Under the pieces are notes generated by a model. The model saw nothing but the letters and a program-made list of their open reading frames with translations. It made no database searches and had not been told where the DNA came from. From Candidatus Omnitrophica bacterium UBA5776 (GTDB lineage Bacteria > Omnitrophota > Gorgyraeia > Gygaellales > Profunditerraquicolaceae), in assembly GCA_002418595.1 (NCBI GenBank), contig DIEK01000011.1, positions 2,760 through 13,431 of the forward strand: a stretch of 10,672 bases of DNA, read 5' to 3'. Below are positions 1-6,108 of this stretch, piece by piece; the stretch's first letter is position 1; every line of letters starts with the position of its first letter. The position numbers and the translations under genes were made by a program.

Positions 1-234
1 CCCGGAAAAAGTATTTCCGTCGCGGCATCGGCGCATACCGCCGAAAGCGGCTGCATGCCGGTAAAACTTTCTTTTCTCTGGTCCGGGCAGACCGGTAAAG
101 ACTCCAAGTTGTCCGCCGACAATGCCGGTTTCTCCGCCGTTTACCGGGAACCGGGCAGCCGCGTCGTCGGCTCCGTGGCGCTGCATCCTTCCGGGACCAT
201 AGACCGTTCTTTCGTGATCATTGACGTGCGTTAA
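1..234 (+). CDS. C-terminal end of an unidentified, probably beta-rich protein (5' truncated)
   Basis: An open frame runs from the first base to a TAA at 232-234 and gives 77 residues. No start is visible, so this is the 3' end of a longer gene. The residues alternate hydrophobic and polar amino acids (for example VKLSFLWSG, GFSAVYRE, RSFVIIDVR), as in the strands of an immunoglobulin-like or cadherin-like beta-sandwich at the end of an exported protein. I cannot name a family. There is one cysteine and no C-terminal anchor or sorting motif. A gap of about 170 bases and a new promoter separate it from the next gene, so it probably belongs to a different transcription unit. The reading frame is well supported by codon usage like that of the neighbours; the fold assignment is inference. 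Confidence 0.6.
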   Translation, partial: PGKSISVAASAHTAESGCMPVKLSFLWSGQTGKDSKLSADNAGFSAVYREPGSRVVGSVALHPSGTIDRSFVIIDVR

Positions 235-321
235 GCGCACCCCTCCGGCGCCTCTTGCGCGTAACCGGTGTCAACGCAAAGAGATGTATCCCGGCCATCG
301 CGACAATAAACTTTTTTTAAC

Positions 322-350
322 TTGACTTGAATGGTATTTGGTAGTATAAA
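322..350 (+). promoter_or_regulatory. sigma70-type promoter for the ROK operon
   Basis: The -35 hexamer TTGACT (322-327) is separated by exactly 17 bases from the -10 hexamer TATAAA (345-350), both close to consensus. The expected start is near 357, giving a leader of about 50 bases. The surrounding 319-362 stretch is much more AT-rich than the genes. In the gap from 235 to 321 I see only a T-run (312-318) without a convincing stem before it, so no terminator is called for the upstream gene. Confidence 0.7.
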
Positions 351-366
351 ATTAAATAAAAATACC
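333..366 (+). promoter_or_regulatory. inverted repeat spanning the -10 region, candidate operator
   Basis: GGTATTT (333-339) and AAATACC (360-366) form a perfect 7-bp inverted repeat with a 20-bp spacer. The spacer contains the -10 hexamer and the predicted transcription start. An operator here would block initiation, and autoregulation by the adjacent ROK regulator is a natural guess. The long spacer and AT-rich setting make chance occurrence possible. Confidence 0.3.
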
Positions 367-406
367 TTTCGGAAAGGGTTCTGACAACCTGGAAAGGCTG
401 CCTGCA

Positions 407-1642
407 ATGCTTTCTGTGGACTTGCACAGGGAAGATTACTCTGAAAAGGAAAAGCGCAATATTGAGATCCTCGAGATCTTGAGAAGGCGCGGCCCCATCA
501 GTCGTCCGGACATCTCCAAAGAGATGGGGATCAACGTCGTTACGATTTCCAATTACATAGACGATTATATAAAACGCGGCCTGGTTTACGAGAAAGAGCT
601 TGATATCTCTGAAGGCGGCCGCAGGCCGGCTTTGCTGGAGCTTAATTCTCAATCCGGTTATATCATCGGCGTCGGGCTCAACTTGTTGAACATGGTCGGG
701 CTGTTGGTGGATATGAAGGGCAACATCGTTACCAAGACGCAGATAGCCAGCCCGCGCTCGTCGGTGAAAGACGTTACCGAGGCGGTGCTGGAGATAATCC
801 GCGAGATATTGAGACGTTCCAAGTCGTATGTCCCGGCGATCAAGGGGATAGGCGTCGGCATCGCGGGGCTGGTGAACAAGAAAGACGGCAGCATACACTG
901 GCCGCAGAGGGTGGATCATTCCTACGCCTACGTTTCCGTGGACCTGCCGCTGCGGGAAATAAGCGAGAAGGAATTCGACCTGCCGGTGCTGATAGAGAAC
1001 GACGCCACCGCGGCCTGTTTCGGTGAGAACTGGCTTAACCTCGGGCGCGGTTACAGAAACATCATTTATATGTTCTCCGGCGTCGGATGCGGAATCGTCA
1101 TAAACGGCGAGATCTATACCGGGTCCAACGGATACGCCGGAGAAGTCTCCATATATAATTATTCCAAGGATTCCGTTTTTAATTGTGAAGCAGGAGATCC
1201 GTGTTTTCTCAAACGTTGGGAAATGGACCTGGGTATCACGGCTGAACTCAATAAACTGCTTAAGGCCGACAAGAAGGCGGAGACGGAGTTTTTGAAGACC
1301 GCCGGCTGCGGGCTCGAAGACGCCGGCCTGAAGAACATTTTTGCCGCCGCGAAAGCCGGCGATAAATCTGCGCGCAAAGCGCTGGACGGCGCCGCGGTCA
1401 AACTCGGCATAAAGATCGCATCTCTGGTCAATCTGTTGAACCCCCAGGTGGTCATCATAGGCGGCGGCATGGAAGAAGCCGGGGAGGACTTTTTGAATGA
1501 GGTAACCCAGACGGTGAAACAATGGGCGTTCCGGCAGGTGAGCGATAACCTGAAGATCGTTTATTCTCAACTGCGGGAGAACTCCGTGGCCTCCGGCGCG
1601 GCGAGTCTCGTAATGCAGAAAGTATTCGCGAGAATACTATAG
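407..1642 (+). CDS. ROK-family transcriptional regulator (winged helix plus sugar-kinase fold)
   Basis: A 411-residue protein. Residues about 17-62 form a winged helix-turn-helix (ISRPDISKEMGINVVTISNY), followed by the GRRP linker typical of ROK repressors. The rest is a ROK actin/hexokinase-like domain: a phosphate-binding strand near 86-103 (GVGLNLLNMVGLLVDMKG), a second glycine motif at 149-154 (GVGIAG), the ENDA motif at 197-200 holding the Asp that is catalytic in ROK kinases, and C-terminal VVIIGGG (348-354). The usual ROK zinc motif (His, then CxCGxxGCxE) is degenerate: the region reads NCEAGDPCFLKRWE at 259-272 and no His follows the GE at 245-246. ROK repressors of the NagC/Mlc/XylR type bind DNA and respond to a sugar or phosphosugar; the ligand is not predictable here. 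The ATG is preceded by GGAAAGG (391-397) at good spacing. It heads an operon with the next two genes. Confidence 0.9.
   Translation: MLSVDLHREDYSEKEKRNIEILEILRRRGPISRPDISKEMGINVVTISNYIDDYIKRGLVYEKELDISEGGRRPALLELNSQSGYIIGVGLNLLNMVGLLVDMKGNIVTKTQIASPRSSVKDVTEAVLEIIREILRRSKSYVPAIKGIGVGIAGLVNKKDGSIHWPQRVDHSYAYVSVDLPLREISEKEFDLPVLIENDATAACFGENWLNLGRGYRNIIYMFSGVGCGIVINGEIYTGSNGYAGEVSIYNYSKDSVFNCEAGDPCFLKRWEMDLGITAELNKLLKADKKAETEFLKTAGCGLEDAGLKNIFAAAKAGDKSARKALDGAAVKLGIKIASLVNLLNPQVVIIGGGMEEAGEDFLNEVTQTVKQWAFRQVSDNLKIVYSQLRENSVASGAASLVMQKVFARIL
1621..1638 (+). other. GCGA-capped 7-bp hairpin at the ROK/coiled-coil gene junction
   Basis: AGTATTC (1621-1627) and GAATACT (1632-1638) are perfectly complementary around a GCGA loop, a GNRA-type tetraloop. 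The stem occupies the last sense codons of the ROK gene and ends three bases before the AGGAGG (1641-1646) of the next gene. There is no U-tract, so it is not a standard terminator. An effect on mRNA stability or on translation of the next gene is a guess. Confidence 0.45.
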
Positions 1643-1650
1643 GAGGCGGG

Positions 1651-2457
1651 TTGGAAGGCAAACTGAAGATAGTGTTGGTAGCGGTTACCGTAATCCTTGC
1701 GGCCAGCTTTTTCGTTAATCTCAGGCTTCTCGGTATAAAAAGGTCGCTTGAGATGGAACGGGATTCTCTCAAGCAGGAAATCGCCGCCTTGAATAAGAAA
1801 ATAGAAGAGGGCATTGCCGAGAGGAAGAAGCTGCAGGATCGCGTCCAGGAGCTCGGCGCCGCCAACGATCAGCTTACCCGCGAAAAAGACGAGTTGAGCC
1901 AGCAGTGCAAGATGCTGATGGAGGCCAGGGACAGCCTCACCCAGCAGCTTCAGCAGGCTAACGAGAACCTGGAGCGGGAAGTAAAGATGCGCGCTTATTT
2001 CGAGGGGCGGCTCGGCGAGTCGCAGAATGAGAACGGACGCTTGAAGAATAAGAATTCAGAACTTGAGATAGTGCTGAAGGACAGCCTCGCCAAGATAGAA
2101 AAACTGAAAAAACAGCTGCATTTCGCCAGATTGAGCGCGACCGTTCCCCCGGCCCCTTCCACGAACGGGAATGCCGTGGAACTGCCTCCTATTTCCGTCT
2201 CTCCCCAATCGCAGAAGTATCTCGAAGAGACGTCTCCCCGCATCGGGAAAGTGGTGTCCGTCAATAAAGAGAACAATTTCGCGGTCATAAACCTCGGCGC
2301 CAATTCCGGGATAAGAGTCGGCGATTCCTTTTCCGTGCGCAGGGGGCGCAACAGCATCGCTACCCTTAAAGTCATACAGACCAGAAATTCTGTGGCTGCC
2401 TGCGATATCGTCAGTCAGGCCATCCCTCTGAAGATCGGTGACCAGATAGCCCAATAA
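1651..2457 (+). CDS. membrane-anchored coiled-coil protein with small C-terminal beta domain
   Basis: A 268-residue protein from a TTG start. AGGAGG (1641-1646) overlaps the ROK stop codon and lies 4 bases before the TTG. Residues 5-23 (KIVLVAVTVILAASFFVNL) form one N-terminal transmembrane segment, either an anchor or an uncleaved signal. Residues about 31-160 are a long charged coiled coil rich in Glu, Lys, Gln and Leu, followed by a Pro/Ser linker (about 165-187). Residues about 197-268 form a compact beta domain (GKVVSVNKENNFAVINLGANSGIRVGDSFSV and onward) with the repeated G-(V/I)-x-x-G-D turns seen in small beta-barrel C-terminal domains such as the FlgT C-terminal type. The coiled coil and beta domain are probably outside the cytoplasmic membrane. 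It may act as an envelope scaffold. The specific function is unknown, and its place between two regulators does not define it. Confidence 0.8.
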   Translation: MEGKLKIVLVAVTVILAASFFVNLRLLGIKRSLEMERDSLKQEIAALNKKIEEGIAERKKLQDRVQELGAANDQLTREKDELSQQCKMLMEARDSLTQQLQQANENLEREVKMRAYFEGRLGESQNENGRLKNKNSELEIVLKDSLAKIEKLKKQLHFARLSATVPPAPSTNGNAVELPPISVSPQSQKYLEETSPRIGKVVSVNKENNFAVINLGANSGIRVGDSFSVRRGRNSIATLKVIQTRNSVAACDIVSQAIPLKIGDQIAQ

Positions 2458-2479
2458 GAAGCTTTATCCGTCTATTGTT

Positions 2480-3514
2480 ATGGTGAGGTCCAGCAATAAA
2501 TCATCACAGACTATTTCCATCAAGGATGTCGCCAAACGGTGCGGAGTATCCATTACCACCGTCTCCCGCGTTATAAATAAGATCCCCACCGTCAAAGACG
2601 AGAACCGCCGGAAAGTCCTCAAAGCCGTCAGGGAACTCGATTTTCACCCTTCCGTTCTGGCACAGCGTCTTGCGACCGGGCACAGCAATGTCGTCGCCCT
2701 GGTGATACCGCGATATGAAGGGATCTTTTACTCTTTCTACGCCTTGGAACTGATCCGCGGCATCGGGGCGTTGTGCGAGGCTTTCAAGCTCGACCTGCTG
2801 CTGCATTTGACGTCGGGAGGGACGCCCCTGAATATCAAGGGGGTCGGCGGATTTATCTTCGCGGATATCATCGGCAATCGCAGACAGCTTGAGGACGCGT
2901 TCAACAGTAAATTGCCGGTGGTGGTGATCAATAATTATATAGACGATATGGACGTCAACTGTATTGCCGTGGACAACGAAGGAGGGGCGGAAAAAGCGGT
3001 GGATTACCTGATAAATCTGGGGCACCGCAAGATCGCCCATATAACCGGAGACCTCGCAACCCAGGCTGCGTCGCTGCGTTATAACGGGTATAAAGACGCG
3101 CTGCGCAAGAATGGCCTGCCGCTGAACGAAGAATATGTTTTTCAGACGGATTATTCCCGTGGCCGGGCGAGGGAAGCCGCGGAGAAGCTTATGGCGCTGG
3201 CAGAACCGGTGAGCGCGGTGTTCGTGGCCTCCGATTCCATGGCTCTGGAAGTGATGGCCGTGGTAAGAGAAAGAGGCGGGAAGATACCCGACGATCTGTC
3301 TATCGTGGGATTCGACGATAACCCTTCGGGGCTCTACGGTCCGGTTGCCCTGACCACCATAAAGCAGCCATTGATACAAATGGCGCAGGAGAGCATTAAA
3401 GAACTGAACAGTCTTATGAGCAGCCGCGAGCCTATGCCCGCCAAGAAGATATTCCTGCCGACGGAATTGATCATCAGAGAATCCTGCCGGCCTCTGCCCG
3501 TTCAGTTACAATAG
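2480..3514 (+). CDS. LacI-family transcriptional regulator
   Basis: A 344-residue protein with standard LacI/GalR architecture. The N-terminal helix-turn-helix is at 13-33 (SIKDVAKRCGVSITTVSRVIN), followed by the hinge region near 56-69 (HPSVLAQRLATGHS). A periplasmic-binding-protein-like effector domain covers about 70-335, with the family landmarks GHRKIAHITG (181-190), VFVASDSMA (247-255), LSIVGFDD (273-280) and LTTIKQP (291-297). Proteins of this family are dimeric repressors or activators that respond to sugars or nucleosides; the ligand cannot be read from the sequence. It lies 22 bases after the coiled-coil gene and is probably co-transcribed. The start is uncertain: no Shine-Dalgarno precedes ATG 2480, and GTG 2483 is a near-equivalent alternative. 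The N-terminus is about ten residues longer than usual before the HTH. The stop codon lies inside the first NrdR-like box of the next gene. Confidence 0.92.
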   Translation: MVRSSNKSSQTISIKDVAKRCGVSITTVSRVINKIPTVKDENRRKVLKAVRELDFHPSVLAQRLATGHSNVVALVIPRYEGIFYSFYALELIRGIGALCEAFKLDLLLHLTSGGTPLNIKGVGGFIFADIIGNRRQLEDAFNSKLPVVVINNYIDDMDVNCIAVDNEGGAEKAVDYLINLGHRKIAHITGDLATQAASLRYNGYKDALRKNGLPLNEEYVFQTDYSRGRAREAAEKLMALAEPVSAVFVASDSMALEVMAVVRERGGKIPDDLSIVGFDDNPSGLYGPVALTTIKQPLIQMAQESIKELNSLMSSREPMPAKKIFLPTELIIRESCRPLPVQLQ

Positions 3515-3521
3515 ATTGTAT
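3506..3521 (+). promoter_or_regulatory. NrdR-box-like operator, distal copy
   Basis: The 16-mer TTACAATAGATTGTAT matches the published NrdR-box consensus acaCwAtATaTwGtgt at 12 of 16 positions, including C4, w5, A6, A8, T11, w12 and G13. It holds a perfect inverted repeat, TACAAT/ATTGTA, around a 2-bp centre. It starts inside the last codons of the LacI-family gene and lies 31 bp upstream of the second box. NrdR is the ATP-cone repressor of ribonucleotide reductase genes. Confidence 0.65.
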
Positions 3522-3536
3522 GCGGCAATAAACTGC

Positions 3537-3552
3537 ATACAAGATGTAGTAT
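3537..3552 (+). promoter_or_regulatory. NrdR-box-like operator, proximal copy
   Basis: The 16-mer ATACAAGATGTAGTAT matches acaCwAtATaTwGtgt at 12 of 16 positions, including all core positions C4, w5, A6, A8, T9, T11, w12 and G13. It ends 4 bp before the -35 hexamer of the nrdJ promoter. Box-to-box distance is 31 bp, about three helical turns, which is a spacing typical of tandem NrdR boxes. The obvious inverted repeat TTGTATGC (3516-3523) / GCATACAA (3535-3542) comes largely from the facing half-sites of the two boxes. Confidence 0.65.
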
Positions 3553-3556
3553 TCTA

Positions 3557-3585
3557 TTGACACGTTTTTGCTGCAGTGTTATAGT
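3557..3585 (+). promoter_or_regulatory. near-consensus sigma70 promoter for nrdJ
   Basis: TTGACA (3557-3562, perfect consensus), a 17-base spacer and TATAGT (3580-3585, five of six) make a strong promoter. Transcription would start near 3592, giving a leader of about 90 bases before the nrdJ ATG. The NrdR-like boxes lie directly upstream. Confidence 0.8.
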
Positions 3586-3670
3586 GATACCCTCAACTTG
3601 TCGTTCTCGCGCAGGGTCGGGTCCATAACGCCGTTTGGAATTAGGACGGCCGGTCAGGAACAGAATAATG

Positions 3671-3677
3671 GGAGGTG
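3671..3677 (+). promoter_or_regulatory. ribosome binding site that fixes the nrdJ start
   Basis: GGAGGTG is fully complementary to the 16S rRNA anti-Shine-Dalgarno and lies 5 bases before ATG 3683. This favours that ATG over the in-frame TTG 3635 and ATG 3668, which lack comparable sites. Confidence 0.8.
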
Positions 3678-3682
3678 TGGAA

Positions 3683-5995
3683 ATGGCGTTTCAGCTGTCG
3701 GAGAATTCTCTCAGGGTCCTGGAAAGGCGTTATCTCAAGAAAGATACCGAGGGGAAGGTCGTGGAAACCCCGGAAGAGATGTTCAGGCGCGTGGCGCGCG
3801 CCATCGCTTCCGCGGAGAAGGCTTATGGAAAGACTGATAAAGACATAACCGCGCTGGAGAATTCGTTCTACAACATGATGACCTCCCTGGAATTTTTGCC
3901 CAATTCTCCGTGCCTGATGAACGCCGGCAGGGAACTGGGGCAGTTGAGCGCCTGTTTTACCCTTCCCATAGAAGACTCGATGGAATCGATTTTTGAGACC
4001 CTTAAGGCCACCGCCATAATCCATAAATCAGGCGGCGGGACGGGATTCTCTTTTTCCCGCCTGCGTCCGAAGAATGCCGTAGTGAAAACCACCGGCGGGG
4101 TCGCTTCCGGACCGGTTTCCTTTATGAGGGTTTACGACGCCGCAACCGAGGCCGTAAAACAAGGCGGGACCAGACGCGGCGCCAACATGGGCATTTTGCG
4201 GGTCGATCATCCCGATATCCTGGAATTCATCTGCTGTAAGGAGAATAACAGGGAGATAAATAATTTCAACATCTCGGTGGCGATCACCGACGAATTCATG
4301 AGAAAAGTGGAGAGCGGAGAGAATTATGATCTCATAGATCCGTACACCAAAAAGTCCGTCTCCAGCGTTAATGCCGGTGAGGTATTCGATCTGATAGTAA
4401 AGCAGGCGCATAAAAACGGCGAACCCGGAATAATCTTTATAGACCGCATAAATCAGCATAACCCCACTCCTGCCCTCGGCATGATGGAAAGCACCAATCC
4501 CTGCGGAGAACAGCCGCTTTTGCCCTATGAAAGTTGCGATCTGGGGTCGATCAACCTCGCCGTTATGTCCCGGAAGTCCTCTTCGGGTGCGCTTGAAGTG
4601 GACTGGGAACGCCTCAGGAGCGCCGTCAGACTGGGAGTGCATTTCCTCGATAATCTTATAGACGTTAACCGTTTTCCTCTCCAGGCGATCGAGAAGGCCA
4701 CCAAACAGACGCGCAAAGTCGGTCTCGGCGTGATGGGTTGGGCTACGTTACTGGTGCGGCTCGGCCTATCATACGATTCGCAGGATGCCGTGGATCTGGC
4801 GGAGAAGGTGATGTCTTTCATCCTCGAGGAATCGTTGTCCAAGTCGCAGGAACTGGCGGCCTCAAAAGGCGTATTCCCGTCCTTTAAAGGCAGCATTTAC
4901 GACTCGACCGGCAAAAACGGCAAGAGATTGCGCAACGCCACATTGACGACAATAGCGCCCACCGGGACCATAAGCATCATCGCCGGTCCGTGTTCTTCCG
5001 GTATAGAGCCGATGTTCGCAGTGGCTTATTACCGCAACGTTATGGACAACGACAAGCTCTTCGAAGTGGACCCGCTTTTCGAGGAGACCGCGCGGAAACG
5101 CGGTTTCTACAGCAAAGAACTTATGGAGGAAGTCGCCGCGCATTCTTCCCTGCGCGACGTCAAGGGGATACCGGAGGACGTGAAAAGGATCTTTGTTACC
5201 GCGCATGATATATCCCCGGAATGGCACGTGCGTATGCAGGCGGCATTTCAGAAGTTCGTGCATAACGCCACTTCGAAGACCATAAATTTTCCGCATGAAG
5301 CCGAAGTGGAATCGGTGCGTAAGGCCTATCTTCTGGCTTTCGAGCTTGGCTGTAAAGGGATTACAATTTACCGGGACGGCAGCAGGGAAGAACAGGTGTT
5401 GAACGTGGGCGGGAGGGACGGCGGCAAGGCCGGCCGCGACATAACGGCAGACCAGTCCTGCGAAGCGGAAGGGATAGCGCCGCGCCCCAGGCCGGAAGTC
5501 ATCCAGGGAACCACCACTAAAGTGGCCACCGGATGCGGGAATCTTTACGTGACGATCAATATAGACCGGGACGGCAGGCCGTTCGAGCTGTTCACCCAAA
5601 TGGGGAAGGCTGGCGGGTGCGCTTCCTCGCAGCTGGAAGCGGTCGGCAGACTGGTTTCTCTGGCTTTCCGTTCCGGCATAGAGGTTAAAGCTATTATAGA
5701 ACAGTTGAGAAATATTCGTTGTCCCAGCCCTTCCTGGGAGAAAGGCCAGAGGATTTTTTCCTGCGCCGACGCCATCGCCCGGGTGGTCGAAAAGCGCCTT
5801 ACGGCAGAGGTCGTGGGTTCGGCGGTTACGGCCGGAGAAACGGAATCCTTCATTAAGCATTCATGTGAAGAGGACGTTCAGTCCGGCGATAAGCCCCGGG
5901 GTGAGATCGTGGGCGTTTGCCCGGATTGCGGCGGCGCGCTCTGGCATGAGGAGGGATGCATGAAATGCCAGGCTTGCGGTTTTTCCAAGTGCTAA
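3683..5995 (+). CDS. nrdJ: adenosylcobalamin-dependent (class II) ribonucleotide reductase
   Basis: A 770-residue enzyme that reduces ribonucleotides to deoxyribonucleotides using adenosylcobalamin as radical source. Visible landmarks are C91 in SACFTLP, the active-site loop N272-P-C274-G-E276, C285 eleven residues later, the PTGTISIIAGP phosphate-binding loop at 426-436, and GITIYRDGSREEQ near 559-571. C91/C285 would be the redox pair and C274 the thiyl cysteine; the 274/285 spacing matches Thermotoga maritima NrdJ (322/333). A TSCPD-type domain follows (about 604-704). The C-terminal tail has six cysteines (746, 749, 759, 762, 765, 770) ending CGFSKC, which shuttles reducing equivalents. 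There is no N-terminal ATP cone, so overall ATP/dATP activity control by that domain is absent. The gene is monocistronic, with its own promoter, two NrdR-like boxes upstream and a hairpin downstream. Confidence 0.96.
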   Translation: MAFQLSENSLRVLERRYLKKDTEGKVVETPEEMFRRVARAIASAEKAYGKTDKDITALENSFYNMMTSLEFLPNSPCLMNAGRELGQLSACFTLPIEDSMESIFETLKATAIIHKSGGGTGFSFSRLRPKNAVVKTTGGVASGPVSFMRVYDAATEAVKQGGTRRGANMGILRVDHPDILEFICCKENNREINNFNISVAITDEFMRKVESGENYDLIDPYTKKSVSSVNAGEVFDLIVKQAHKNGEPGIIFIDRINQHNPTPALGMMESTNPCGEQPLLPYESCDLGSINLAVMSRKSSSGALEVDWERLRSAVRLGVHFLDNLIDVNRFPLQAIEKATKQTRKVGLGVMGWATLLVRLGLSYDSQDAVDLAEKVMSFILEESLSKSQELAASKGVFPSFKGSIYDSTGKNGKRLRNATLTTIAPTGTISIIAGPCSSGIEPMFAVAYYRNVMDNDKLFEVDPLFEETARKRGFYSKELMEEVAAHSSLRDVKGIPEDVKRIFVTAHDISPEWHVRMQAAFQKFVHNATSKTINFPHEAEVESVRKAYLLAFELGCKGITIYRDGSREEQVLNVGGRDGGKAGRDITADQSCEAEGIAPRPRPEVIQGTTTKVATGCGNLYVTINIDRDGRPFELFTQMGKAGGCASSQLEAVGRLVSLAFRSGIEVKAIIEQLRNIRCPSPSWEKGQRIFSCADAIARVVEKRLTAEVVGSAVTAGETESFIKHSCEEDVQSGDKPRGEIVGVCPDCGGALWHEEGCMKCQACGFSKC

Positions 5996-6030
5996 AAAGC
6001 CGGATGGCCTGACAATAGGCGCATTTCTTG

Positions 6031-6069
6031 ATGCCGTGGACAACTCTGTATCGGAGCTGTCCACGGCAT
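6031..6069 (+). terminator. strong hairpin between nrdJ and mnmG, probable terminator
   Basis: ATGCCGTGGACAACTC (6031-6046) pairs with GAGCTGTCCACGGCAT (6054-6069) around a 7-base loop: 12 pairs, one mismatch, then 3 pairs. It lies 35 bases after the nrdJ stop. Only a weak T-rich stretch follows, so it may end transcription inefficiently or protect the nrdJ 3' end. The remaining bases up to 6108 show no clear promoter. Confidence 0.55.
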
Positions 6070-6108
6070 TATTGCTTGCGAGCGCGGACCAATCCCCTGC
6101 ATAAATAT

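Noticed and set aside
312..318. T-run after the first gene as an intrinsic terminator
   Set aside because: Only short, poor stems (4-5 bp) lie upstream and none abuts the T-run; it is more likely part of the AT-rich promoter region.
317..1570. A 417-codon open frame on the minus strand
   Set aside because: It lies wholly antisense to the well-supported ROK gene, has no ribosome binding site and shows no recognisable motif; codon bias of the true gene explains it.
2504..3379. A 291-codon minus-strand open frame
   Set aside because: Antisense to the LacI-family gene, which has complete family landmarks in frame.
3516..3542. Inverted repeat TTGTATGC/GCATACAA read as a terminator for the LacI-family gene
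   Set aside because: No U-tract follows, and the arms are mostly the facing half-sites of the two NrdR-like boxes, which explains them better.
3568..3837. An 89-codon plus-strand frame over the nrdJ leader and start
   Set aside because: It overlaps the nrdJ 5' end in another frame, begins before the predicted transcription start and resembles no protein.
4862..5860. A 332-codon minus-strand open frame
   Set aside because: Antisense to the conserved nrdJ coding region, with low-complexity composition and no family motifs.
6028..6108. N-terminal extension of MnmG from TTG 6028
   Set aside because: The extra 27 residues are encoded by the hairpin region and do not resemble the family; the normal MnmG N-terminus begins at ATG 6109.
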